A stretch of 64,000 nt of DNA from the NCBI GenBank assembly GCA_033557465.1, contig CM066033.1, positions 12,339,080-12,403,079 on the forward strand, in the 5' to 3' direction. This DNA comes from Ichthyophis bannanicus (taxonomy: Eukaryota; Chordata; Amphibia; Gymnophiona; Ichthyophiidae). The translations under genes were made by a program, and so were the position numbers. Numbering within the stretch: position 1 is the first letter of the stretch; each line of letters starts with the position of its first letter. Under the pieces are notes generated by a model that saw nothing but the letters and a program-made list of their open reading frames with translations, searched no databases and was not told the DNA's origin. Below are positions 55,260 through 64,000 of the stretch, one piece after another.

Positions 55260-56291
55260 GGGAGTTGGCAGGATTCCAGTGCAGAGGGAGGATTGTATTA
55301 TGTCACGTATATATGGGCCAAGAGATTCCTTGATGCTTATTACCCATGAAACTGGACAGGGGTCTAATACTGAGGTAGAGGCATTGAGTTTTTTTATTGC
55401 ATTGAGTTTTTTTATTTATAGTAATGTTATCTAGGGATGGCAGATCAAACGTTTCCCATGTTACAACAGGGGTGATATTGTGGGTGAGTGGTCAGTGTGT
55501 TGAGTTGTTATAGGTTGTATTGAGGGGAATTTTGAGCAGAGGTGATCAGCAATGGTTTGTGGGGATATTTTATCTTCGACCGCATAGTTGTTTGGGTGAT
55601 TTAGTTATTGAAAATAACTCTCGGGGTTTATTTAAGGAGCACATGATGACGTTCTCATTGTATTCTCTTTTACGTTTTAGAGTTTCAGCCCGGTAGACTT
55701 GGAGTTTTTTGAAGTAAGAGGTGTAGGTAGAGGGTTCTCTAGAACAATTGTGCTCCAAATGTCTAAGGTCTTTTCTAAGGTCTTCTAATGATTTGGAAAA
55801 CCAGGGGCTCGTTTGCGGTGGGTGTTATAGGATGGCTGTGGGGGAGCTTGGGCTGCAGAGGCAAGAATTTTGCTCCAGCCTTCAATTTGGGAGGATAGGT
55901 TTGGATGATTATTACCGAGAAGGTCCAAGTGTGGAGTGACTTGTTTGATGACGTGGTTAATATCAAATGGCTTGAATTTGCGGGGCATCTGGGTTTGTGT
56001 AGAAGGTTGTGTTAGGGTCTGGATGGAATAGCGAATAGGATCAGGGAATGATCAGACCAGGGAACTGGGAGAATGGAGTGTGTGGGTTGACTGTGGAGTG
56101 TGATGGACTGAGGCATGACGATAAGGTCAAGGGTATTACCTTTGCAATGGGTTGGAGTATTTAGGATCCGAGTGAAATGTAGTGCATCCATAGGGTCTAG
56201 AAAGCATGAGGCCTTTTACTGAGCAAATGAGTGGATGAGTGGAAGTTTGGGTGTTACAGGCTGATTCTAGGATTGTAGAGAGGTCTTGAGC

Positions 56292-56519
56292 CTATGATTG
56301 TGGTGCTCGGTATACTAGGCACAGCGAGATTGCATTGTTAGAGATTCTGAGGGTATCCATACCAGTGGAAAAGGCAGTTTCATTGGTGATTAAGTTTAGA
56401 TCTTTTTTAGAGATTATACAAACATCCCCACATCTGTTAAAGGTACGGTTGCAGGTATGTATAGAATGGGTAGGGGAACAAAGTTGATTCATGAGTACTG
56501 AGTCTGTGCCCTGGAACAA
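56292..56519 (-). pseudogene. L2 endonuclease fragment
   Basis: Open stretch with DVCIISKKDLNLI and LCLVYRAPQS, typical of the C-terminal half of the AP-type endonuclease of L2 LINEs. The flanking endonuclease sequence is broken by stops. Confidence 0.7.
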
Positions 56520-57350
56520 TGTTTCATTGAGACAAAGGATATCTATCTAAGTTGTAATCAGATATTAGGTCGGTAAGTAGAGGATCTTATTCTTGGCTGA
56601 ATGGGCATTGATTAAGGCACAATTGAGGGAGGGGGAGGTTAGGTTTCAGTGTAGGAGTGTATGTTACAGTAGAGATGGTGTTAATTCTGGTTAATTCTGG
56701 GAATGCAGCATGTGATATAAAGCTGAAGGGTGTGTACACATAGGTCCCTGACCCCGCTTTTTTAAAGAGGTCGGTGGAGCCGTCGATAGGGCTAGAGTCA
56801 ATGGGTAGAAGAAGCTAGATTTTCCCGCTGCAGGGCTTTTCTTAGCTCAGGTAAGCAGCACGATTTGGAGGTAGTGTGTTCTTCAGTGACAGTAGTGTTT
56901 GCTTGGATGGGAGTCTGGTGAGTCTTTGCAGGGTTGGCGGCTGAAAGTTAAGGCAATCAGATAGATATCAGGTTGTCTGTTCAGTCTGCATTATGAAAAA
57001 AGCCACTGGATGCTTGATGATGTCAGAATAAATCATGGTGAGTGAATAGTATCACCAGGAGAAGGTGGAGTATATCAAGCCTAAGTGCCCCACCTAAGGG
57101 CCACGCCAAAAGGCCCTCTGGCAAGACCCTCAGGCATGGGCTAGCCAGGTGCGGGCACGCCTGGATGAGCAGCTGAATTTAAAAGCTGAAGCTGTGCCCT
57201 GATTGGGTCGGGGGGAGCGGGAGGGGCAAGCAGCTCCCGCTTCTACCCCCAATGCCTGATTGAGTTCAGCTGGATGGCTGGAGGAAGAGATCTTTGCCCC
57301 GGTGAGCAGCTGAATTTAAAAGCTAAAGCTCTGCCCCGAGGAAGAGGTAA

Positions 57351-57939
57351 TAAAGTAAAGTTCAGAAAGACATAGCAAAAGCACAGCTGATCTACTTATC
57401 TTAATGCTGTCTCTGGTAAACCTCACAACGCTCTCAGGAAACGCCGGTCAAACAATCTGCACTGCTAAGACCCACTCTCAACAAACTTTGCTGCTAAAGC
57501 AGCTACAAAAGATTTGCTGCCAGTGGCGACACAACTTCTTACTTGTTTTACAACTGCATCTTGTCCCTCTCAGACAGCAGAGACACCAGTTCAAACAGCA
57601 GTTCAATACAGAATTTCACATCCATTCATCTACATGGGAAACGTTGAAGATCAGAGCAGAAAATCATCTACATCCTGGCGTTATTCCATGTTGCCGCTAG
57701 TAAAGTGTGGGTGTCCGCGGAAAGAACTCAGGATGTACATGGGCCTTTCCTGAATGCGCTTTATACATCTCTGCAGCATGCCATGCCCCCATTCCGCCCC
57801 CTCCTGCATACATTCAGAAAGACCCTTTTTAATGTCGTGTATGTGCAGGGCCGCGTGGTTTCAGAATACAGTTCTAGACCTTTCCATGAGAAAAACATCT
57901 ATCCCATACGTCCAAAGGGCTTATTTGTGTTCTAGAATG
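57351..57939. other. Unassigned spacer
   Basis: Two featureless ORFs under 100 codons. No repeat recognised. Confidence 0.4.
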
Positions 57940-58160
57940 ACCTCTTAAGTGAATTATTTTAAATCTAATTGCTTATAAAAGGGAATTTGTTTTTTCTGCC
58001 TCTCCATACCTTTTGTATTCTTTACACCATTCTAATTTATCAATGTCCCTGTTTAATGTACATTACCAAATTTAAGTTATAATGTAAACAGCTTTGACTG
58101 AAATGGTAACGCGATAAAAAAAAACCTGTTAAATAAATGCATTATTTTTTCAAATTGTAA
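57940..58160 (+). mobile_element. LINE-type 3' UTR fragment
   Basis: GTAAACAGCTTTGACTGAAATGG, GATAAAAAAAAACC and TTAAATAAATGCATT give an L2-like 3' end without coding part. Confidence 0.5.
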
Positions 58161-59225
58161 ACCATTTTGAATGACATCTCACAAAACTGCTATAAACATT
58201 CCTGTTCGTAGCCCCAGTCTGGTCCCGGACCTCTGAGTTGTCAACCTTAATCAGCAGCTTGGAGACTGAGGAACCACCTTCTTTTCATGATGTCACTCCT
58301 ATATAACTCTGGCATCCGCCTCCCTCCATCAGTTACCTCAGTCTCCAAGCAGCTGACTAGGTTGAACCCGGGGGTCCGGGCTCACTGGAGGAACCACTAA
58401 GCCTTAGTTTGAGTGTAGGGATTAGTCTGATTTTTAGTTTCATTAGGTTTACAGCTTATTGATTTAAAAAAAAAAAAAAAAAGGTGATCTGTACCTTTAA
58501 GGTATAGGACCTGTGCCTGCCGGTGCCTTAGGCTCTTCTCTCCCTCTGTCAGTCTTCTGGTGCTCGGCGGAGTCGGAGGGGTCGGCTCGCCCCCGGTTTG
58601 GGGCAGGGGAGCTGAGCCGGCAGAGAGTGATTTGCGTCCAGCCACGCACCAAACAGAGGATCTGCCTGTGAGCGCGCCTCTGGCTGGACGGAAAGGGGGG
58701 AAGCTGGAGCCGGTCTGCCACGCGTAAGTTGCAGGACGGACCTGATTGTGACGCTCTCCGCTTCTACTTCGCTGCGTGGGCAGCTCTGGTAAGACAAGCG
58801 GGGGGGGAATGCGACTTCAGCGGCCGCTTCTTCTCCTTGCCGCGGCGCGGGTGCGTCTTGCGGCTGTGCAGGCCCGGCCACGTGGCACTCGCGCGGGAGT
58901 GCTCCTTTGGCTCCCGCGTTTTTTTTTCCCGGCCCTTTCCGGGCGGCTAGACCCTCCGTGCGGTTGTGCAGGTGACCCCGGGGAGCCGGCTGGGCCGTTT
59001 TATTTTTATTGAGGTATTGAGGGGTGTTTAAAAAAAAAAAAGAAGAAAGCGTCAGTGCCTTTCCAGATATAGACGGAGGCAGCGGAGGTTTGCCTGTGCT
59101 TTGGATCCCGCCGCACAGCTAGGTGTAGCGGGCTCATCTTCCCCTGAGGGGCTGGTTCCCTTGGGGATTGGGAGGGCATTGCTTGTGCAGAGCTCTGCCC
59201 CGGGTCAGCAAAGCACTATAGAGAT

Positions 59226-60731
59226 ATGTCGCCCAAGACCCATTGCATGATTTGTGGGGCTAAGAGATCCTCCCTGTTGGACTCCGGGGTGTGCAAAAGT
59301 TGCTCTAAGGAGGCAGCAACTCTGGATCCCCCCGGGGTGAGCGTGGGGGAGCTACCAGGGTCGGAGGTAGGGCCTTCGGATGGCTCTCCTCCAGGCTCCT
59401 CCCGGGCGGAGCCGGTGGCGGGGCCATCGACCACCGCGACAGGACAAGTGCCCCAGGTACCCTGGGCGAGCGGACTTGAGTCCATTTTTTCCCCTGAGTT
59501 TGTGGCCCTGCTGCGGCACGCAGTGGGTGGCCTGTCTCGTCCAATTTCAGAGTCTTCGGAAGGGCTCCGCGCCAAGCGTGGCTCTCCGGCTCCCCCCGCA
59601 GAGGACCAACCCGGCAGCAAGAGGCTGCGGTTGGATGGGGAGTCGGTGAAGCCCTCCCTGGCCTCGGAGGGGCGCCTGTCAGAGGAGGAAGGCGAGGCTG
59701 GGCTTCCTGAGGAAGACTTGGAAGAAGGGGAGCTCGACAACAAGGAGGAACAGGCCAGGGTGGTCAGAGTCTTCCGGAGGGAAGAACTGCCGGCCCTGAT
59801 CGCCGAGACGCTGAGCGCCTTAAATATGCCAGCGCAGGGGCCGTCAGAGGACGAGTCTCTGGAGGACCCTTTGTTGCAAGTCTTCCGTAAGTCTCAGCGA
59901 GCCTTCCCGGTCCATCGGGTCTTCCAAGAGCTGATTCAGGAAGAGTGGAACGTCCCGGGGGCGGCCCTGAGGGGGTCGCGGGTGTTGGGACGGTTATATC
60001 CTCTGGTGGATCGGGAACGGGAGGTCTTCACGCCCCCCAAGGTGGATGCTGCAGTGGCGGCGGTGATAAAGAAGATCACCATCCCAGTGGAAGGCGGCGC
60101 GGCCCTCAAGGATGCCCAGGACAGGAAGCTGGATGCCCTCCTGCGTCAGGTGTTTGACATTAATGCTCTGTCTCTCCAGGCAGCTATTTGTGGGGCCTGG
60201 GTGGCCAGGGCCTGTCTTCGCTGGTCTCAACAGGTGCGACCGGCGCAGGCGGAGGGCAAATCTGTGGAGGCGGCCCGTCTGGAGTCGGGGGCGGCCTATT
60301 TATCTGATCTGCACTATGACCTCATGCGGGGTCTATCCAGCAGTATGGCGTCGGCGGTAGCTGCCCGACGGTACCTGTGGCTGCGTTCCTGGGCGGCGGA
60401 TTCTTCTTCGAAGGCCAGGCTGAGTAAACTCCCGTTCAAGGGACGCCTCCTGTTTGGAGAGGATCTGGAGAAGTTGGTCAAGGACCTGGGCGAGTCTAAG
60501 GGTGGTAAGCTGCCGAAGGACAAACCCAAGCAAGGCCGTGGCACTGCGTCCAGCAGATCTCAACAGCGGGACTGTCGACGCTCTCGCTTTCCACGGTTCT
60601 CTACCGGTCAGCGGGGCAGGTTTCCCGTCCGAAACCAGGGGTTTCGGGGTTTTAGGGGAGCCGGCAGAGGCTTGGGGGGGGGGGCCTCGACCTCCTCCTC
60701 CTCCGCCTCGGCCCTGCGCAAGGCGCAATGA
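59226..60731 (+). CDS. DIRS gag-like protein
   Basis: 501 codons from ATG at 59226. The N-terminal zinc-ribbon-like CMICG...CKSCSK (residues ~7-28) is followed by a Pro/Ser/Glu-rich low-complexity part with an EEDLEEGELDN acidic stretch, then a mostly helical region (~200-420) of the LAP2-alpha-like type seen in DIRS gag. The C-terminus is Arg/Gly-rich (RGRFPVRNQGFRGFRGAGRG), suited to nucleic-acid binding. The stop (60729-60731) overlaps the RT frame, which is +1 relative to gag. The decayed relative at 23061 has the same organisation. Confidence 0.88.
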   Translation: MSPKTHCMICGAKRSSLLDSGVCKSCSKEAATLDPPGVSVGELPGSEVGPSDGSPPGSSRAEPVAGPSTTATGQVPQVPWASGLESIFSPEFVALLRHAVGGLSRPISESSEGLRAKRGSPAPPAEDQPGSKRLRLDGESVKPSLASEGRLSEEEGEAGLPEEDLEEGELDNKEEQARVVRVFRREELPALIAETLSALNMPAQGPSEDESLEDPLLQVFRKSQRAFPVHRVFQELIQEEWNVPGAALRGSRVLGRLYPLVDREREVFTPPKVDAAVAAVIKKITIPVEGGAALKDAQDRKLDALLRQVFDINALSLQAAICGAWVARACLRWSQQVRPAQAEGKSVEAARLESGAAYLSDLHYDLMRGLSSSMASAVAARRYLWLRSWAADSSSKARLSKLPFKGRLLFGEDLEKLVKDLGESKGGKLPKDKPKQGRGTASSRSQQRDCRRSRFPRFSTGQRGRFPVRNQGFRGFRGAGRGLGGGASTSSSSASALRKAQ

Positions 60732-62634
60732 GATACGGCGGACCCAGGGGCCGCTGGTTCCCGTAGGAGGCAGGCTGCGGGAGTTCTATGTCGCCTGGGT
60801 CCACATGACTTCGGATCAGTGGGTGCTGGAGGTCATCAGAGACAGATACGCGCTGGAGCTACAGCGAACAGTGCGCGATGCCTTCGTGCGGTCCCCCTGC
60901 AAGGCGCTCAGCAAGTGCGCGGCGGTGCGAGAGACCGTGCAAAGGCTGCTGGACCTCCGGGCGATCGAGCCGGTACCGCTAGACCAACACGGTTGCGGTC
61001 GATACTCCATCTATTTCGTGGTCACAAAGAAGGGCGGAGAGTTCCGGCCTATCCTGGACCTCAAAGGGGTAAATCGGTGCCTTCGGGTGACCCAGTTCCG
61101 CATGGAAACTCTCCGGTCCGTGATTGCAGCGGTCCGGCCGGGCAAGTTTCTCACCGCTCTGGATCTGTCCGAGGCCTATCTTCACATTCCCATTCGGCAG
61201 GAGCATCACCGGTTTCTCCGCTTTGCGGTGCCTTTCGGTCATTTCCAATTCCGAGCGCTGCCGTTCGGGCTAGCGACGGCTCCGCGCACCTTCACGAAGG
61301 TGATGGTAGTGGTGGCGGCAGCTCTGCGCAAGGAAGGCGTCCTGGTGCACCCGTATCTGGATGACTGGTTGATCAGGGCAAAGTCGAGGGACGAGAGCGT
61401 GCTGGCCACGTCCCGAGTAGTCGGGTTCCTGGAAAGCCTCGGCTGGATGGTCAACAGGGCGAAGAGCCAGTTGGTCCCCTCCCAAGACATGGAATACCTA
61501 GGAGCGCGCTTCGACACGGGAACCGGACAGGTGTTCCTTCCTCGGCAGAGAGCGCAGAAGTTGCGGATGTTGGTACGGAAGTTCTTGAAGAGACAGGAGT
61601 CCACAGCGTGGCAGTATCTCCAACTGCTGGGCACCATGGCGGCGACCCTCGAGCTGGTACCATGGGCGAGGGCCCACATGCGGCCCTTGCAGAGGGCACT
61701 GCTCAGGCGCTGGTCGCACCAGCGGGACCCCCTGTCTCAAAGACTCGCCTGCCCGGACGAGACACGGGCGGGGCTGCGCTGGTGGTTGGATCCCCGCTCC
61801 TTGCAGAAGGGGAGGCCCCTGGCGGTGTCCGAGTGGATAGCGTTGATGACAGATGCCAGCCTCCAGGGTTGGGGGGGTCACTGTCGGGGCCAATTCGCTC
61901 AGGGACAGTGGGACCCTCAGGAGCGCTCGTGGTCGATCAATCGCCTGGAATTTCGTGCGGTGTCACTGGCGTTGGAACGTTTCCAGCCGATCCTCGAAGG
62001 ATCGGCGGTAAGAGTATTCTCAGACAACGCCACGGCTGTGGCTTATGTCAGTCGCCAAGGCGGGACCAGCAGCGCGGCTCTCGAGGCAGAGGCCGAGACT
62101 CTATTTGCGTGGGCCGAGCGGCATCTTCTGGCGGTGTCGGCGGCGCACGTGGCAGGAGTGGACAACGTGGAGGCAGACTTTCTCAGTCGCGTGCGGGTGG
62201 ATCCAGGAGAGTGGGTCCTCCATCCGGAGGTGTTCGCGATGCTCACGCGGCGGTGGGGCACCCCGGTGATGGACCTGATGGCCACTTTCAGCTCGGCGAA
62301 AGCCAGCCGCTTCTTCAGCAGGCGAAGGGAGCGGATGTCCGAGGGTCTCGATGCGCTGATTCAGCCCTGGCCGGAGGGCCAGCTGTTGTACGTCTTTCCG
62401 CCGTGGGTGCTCATTGGACGGGTGCTCCAGTGGGTGGAGAGCTTCAGGGGGATGGTGATCCTGATAGCTCCGGACTGGCCGCGCCGCCCTTGGTATGCAG
62501 ACCTGCGGAGGCTTCTGGTCGCGCGGCCGTGGCGGCTTCCGGTACGCCCGGACCTGCTGACACAGGGGCCTCTATTCATGCCTCATGTGGATCGGTTCTC
62601 GCTTACGGCTTGGCTATTGAAAGGGCTCGGCTGA
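60454..62634 (+). CDS. DIRS reverse transcriptase, RNase H and methyltransferase-like polyprotein
   Basis: Open frame to the stop at 62632. Recognisable sequence starts near 60790 (HMTSDQWVLEV). RT motifs: FRPILDLKGVN, first catalytic Asp in TALDLSEAYLH (61162), FRALPFGLATAP, YLDD at 61354-61365. RNase H: TDASLQGWGG (~61850), INRLEFRAV, FSDNATAVAYV, HVAGVDNVEADFLSR. The C-terminal ~140 residues (YVFPPWVLIG, ILIAPDWPRRPWY) match the DAM-methylase-like domain of DIRS elements. No ATG lies near the gag end in this frame (first at ~60805), so translation by frameshift or internal initiation is likely. The frame overlaps gag upstream and the recombinase downstream. Confidence 0.92.
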   Translation: MERIWRSWSRTWASLRVVSCRRTNPSKAVALRPADLNSGTVDALAFHGSLPVSGAGFPSETRGFGVLGEPAEAWGGGPRPPPPPPRPCARRNEIRRTQGPLVPVGGRLREFYVAWVHMTSDQWVLEVIRDRYALELQRTVRDAFVRSPCKALSKCAAVRETVQRLLDLRAIEPVPLDQHGCGRYSIYFVVTKKGGEFRPILDLKGVNRCLRVTQFRMETLRSVIAAVRPGKFLTALDLSEAYLHIPIRQEHHRFLRFAVPFGHFQFRALPFGLATAPRTFTKVMVVVAAALRKEGVLVHPYLDDWLIRAKSRDESVLATSRVVGFLESLGWMVNRAKSQLVPSQDMEYLGARFDTGTGQVFLPRQRAQKLRMLVRKFLKRQESTAWQYLQLLGTMAATLELVPWARAHMRPLQRALLRRWSHQRDPLSQRLACPDETRAGLRWWLDPRSLQKGRPLAVSEWIALMTDASLQGWGGHCRGQFAQGQWDPQERSWSINRLEFRAVSLALERFQPILEGSAVRVFSDNATAVAYVSRQGGTSSAALEAEAETLFAWAERHLLAVSAAHVAGVDNVEADFLSRVRVDPGEWVLHPEVFAMLTRRWGTPVMDLMATFSSAKASRFFSRRRERMSEGLDALIQPWPEGQLLYVFPPWVLIGRVLQWVESFRGMVILIAPDWPRRPWYADLRRLLVARPWRLPVRPDLLTQGPLFMPHVDRFSLTAWLLKGLG

Positions 62635-63662
62635 GAACTAGGGGCTATTCCCCGGCGGTGGTTTCCACCCTGTTGAAAGCTCGTAAGAGGTCCACATCTT
62701 TGGCGTATGTTCGGGTCTGGAGAGTTTTTGAGGCGTGGTGCAGCGAGCGGCACTCGGTGGCGCTCAAGGCGTCTCTCTCTCAGATTTTGGACTTTCTGCA
62801 GTGCGGTTTCGACAAGGGTCTGGCGGCGGCTTCGCTTCGGGTGCAGGTCGCGGCCCTGGCGTGCTACCGCGGACGGGTGGCCGGTAGATCCCTTGGAGAA
62901 CATCGGGATGTCAAGCGGTTCTTGCGCGCGGTGGCGTTAATTCGACCGCCCAGAAGGCAGCCGGTGCCGCAGTGGCATCTTCCGCTTGTGCTGTCGGCAC
63001 TGGAGCGGGAGCCTTTCGAGCCCTTGAGCTCGGCTTCCTTGAAGGATCTCACATTGAAGGTCGTGTTTCTGGTGGCTATTTGTTCGGCCAGGCGCATCTC
63101 GGAGTTGCAGGCGCTGTCCTGTAAGGAGCCGTTCTTGTCTTTTTTCGAGTCCAAGGTGGTCTTGCGGCCTGTGCCGGCTTTCTTACCCAAGGTCGTGTCG
63201 GCGTTCCATTTGAATCAGGAGATTTCCTTACCGGTGTTCCGGGCGGACACATCGGGTTCCGCTTCGAGGACGCTAGATGTCCGTCGGGCCTTGAAGAGGT
63301 ATCTTCGGCATACGGCGGGGTTCCGCCACTCGGAGAGGTTGTTTATCCTGTTCGCGGGCCCTCGCCGAGGAGAGGCGGCTTCCAAGGCCTCCATCGCCCG
63401 GTGGATCCGGGAGGCGATTTCGTCGGCCTACTTGCTGAAGGGGAGATCGGTGCCGGAGGGGCCGAGGGCCCATTCCACCAGGGCCCAGGCTACGTCCTGG
63501 GCGGAGCTCCAAGCTGTGCCGCCAGCGGAGATTTGCAGGGCGGCCACGTGGTCTTCTTTGTCTCCCTTTATTAGACATTACCGATTGGACGTTCAGTCCG
63601 CGCAGGATGCCAGTTTCGGGGCGGCGGTGCTGCAAGCGGTTGCGGCTGGGCCCTCCCGTTAG
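62580..63662 (+). CDS. DIRS tyrosine recombinase
   Basis: The frame is open from 61608, but conserved sequence starts near 62590, overlapping the end of the RT frame. It has an N-terminal SAM-like core-binding part (TSLAYVRVWRVFEAWC, FLQCGFDKGLAAASLRV), then the catalytic domain: Arg I in CSARRISELQAL, the HxxR box in HSTRAQATSW, and the Tyr nucleophile in FIRHYRLD (~63580). All key residues are present, so the enzyme may be active. It performs integration of the circular DNA intermediate. The start codon is unclear and no ribosomal signal is visible. Confidence 0.92.
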   Translation, partial: ASCGSVLAYGLAIERARLRTRGYSPAVVSTLLKARKRSTSLAYVRVWRVFEAWCSERHSVALKASLSQILDFLQCGFDKGLAAASLRVQVAALACYRGRVAGRSLGEHRDVKRFLRAVALIRPPRRQPVPQWHLPLVLSALEREPFEPLSSASLKDLTLKVVFLVAICSARRISELQALSCKEPFLSFFESKVVLRPVPAFLPKVVSAFHLNQEISLPVFRADTSGSASRTLDVRRALKRYLRHTAGFRHSERLFILFAGPRRGEAASKASIARWIREAISSAYLLKGRSVPEGPRAHSTRAQATSWAELQAVPPAEICRAATWSSLSPFIRHYRLDVQSAQDASFGAAVLQAVAAGPSR

Positions 63663-63689
63663 ATCTACTGCTCTGGTACTTACTCAGAG

Positions 63690-63785
63690 GTCCGGGACCA
63701 GACTGGGGCTACGAACAGGAAGGTGAAATTAGTCTTACCTGCTAATTGTTGTTCCTGGAGTAGACCCAGTCTGGTCCCGCATCCC
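63690..63785 (+). other. Internal complementary region of the DIRS element
   Basis: 63690-63720 is the complement of the element's first ~30 bases (58199 onward). It abuts AGGTGAAATTAGTCTTACCT..., which should be complementary to the off-window 3' end. The second half resembles the matching half of the element at 1585-1641. Confidence 0.85.
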
Positions 63786-64000
63786 ACCCGGTGTTGCAGA
63801 GGGGCTTGCAGCACGGTCTTCTGTTTTTTCTCTGATGACAGGTAAGAAGAGACGTTTAGATGTCATCTTTAAGGGGAGTGGTCGGACAGGTGAGAGGTTA
63901 GTCTGGGCACCCTCAGTGTTCACAGTTCGTGAGTTAATTACTTTTCATGTTTCAGTGTTGGGGGGTTGGACCTTGCGGTTTGTAAATGAGGTCTTAACTT

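Larger units (their letters stand above)
53785..57350 (-). mobile_element. Near-full-length but decayed antisense L2 LINE
   Basis: From right to left: a likely 5' UTR with a repeated unit (GAGCAGCTGAATTTAAAAGC at ~57160 and ~57302), endonuclease, linker, RT, and 3' region abutting the mariner fragment. Many stops and frameshifts. No (AAAT)n tail at the left end. Confidence 0.78.
58199..64000 (+). mobile_element. DIRS retrotransposon, apparently intact, right end off-window
   Basis: The 5' end starts at ~58199 (TTCCTGTTCGTAGCCCCAGT). A ~1-kb GC-rich leader is followed by gag, an RT-RNaseH-methyltransferase frame and a tyrosine recombinase frame, all open and overlapping, then an internal complementary region whose first half is the exact complement of the 5' end. 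The second half predicts the sequence of the 3' terminus, which must lie beyond 64000. DIRS elements integrate through a circular intermediate using a tyrosine recombinase and leave no target duplication. High GC and intact frames set it apart from its AT-rich surroundings and point to recent arrival. Confidence 0.92.

Noticed and set aside
59216..60728. Antisense ORFs over DIRS gag and RT
   Set aside because: Shadows of high-GC coding sequence; the sense frames carry the conserved motifs.
1..64000. CRISPR array or bacterial-type operon
   Set aside because: Introns, LINEs, SINEs and vertebrate gene families show this is animal DNA; tandem repeats lack CRISPR spacing.

Overview
This window is non-coding-rich vertebrate genomic DNA. 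It holds two split copies of the 5' half of a KRAB-domain (zinc-finger type) gene, a vomeronasal type-2 receptor relic, and a dense, nested set of transposons: L2-clade and CR1 LINEs, DIRS tyrosine-recombinase retroelements, a SCAN-type Ty3/Gypsy element with 1,386-bp LTRs, LTR-like repeats, tRNA-headed SINEs, and mariner, hAT-like and TIR elements. The mix of DIRS, L2, CR1 and SCAN-type Gypsy with this KRAB gene type suggests an amphibian with a large genome, perhaps a caecilian. The species is an inference.

Large-scale layout: bases 1-~11,710 and ~35,497-~46,690 are two arms of an inverted duplication, with about 5.2 kb of shared unique sequence per arm, separated by a ~23.8-kb spacer. Each arm carries the same four KRAB-gene coding exons with intact splice signals. 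The genes diverge: the left one reads leftwards and the right one rightwards. The left arm later received an L2 tail (501-987), a 5.7-kb DIRS-type element (1099-6840) and a SINE (7131-7400). The right arm received a 6-kb Gypsy element (40259-46247). In each case the opposite arm shows the empty site.

The spacer (11.7-35.5 kb) contains G-rich minisatellites split by a well-preserved L2 (13.2-15.2 kb) and an antisense L2 interrupted by a Gypsy solo LTR (GTAC target duplication) and by a second LTR-like unit. It also contains a decayed DIRS copy with an inserted SINE, CR1 pieces, the receptor relic, and a 4,278-bp TIR transposon inserted in a CR1 copy. Further L2, CR1 and LTR fragments fill the rest.

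Right of the duplication (46.7-64 kb) are a 90-bp tandem repeat, a full-length SINE, two antisense L2 copies (one truncating a mariner), and a high-GC, apparently intact DIRS retrotransposon (58.2 kb to beyond the window end). The DIRS copy has gag, RT-RNaseH-methyltransferase and tyrosine recombinase frames and an internal complementary region. No tRNA or rRNA gene and no C2H2 zinc-finger array was found, so the KRAB genes' 3' exons are outside the window or lost.
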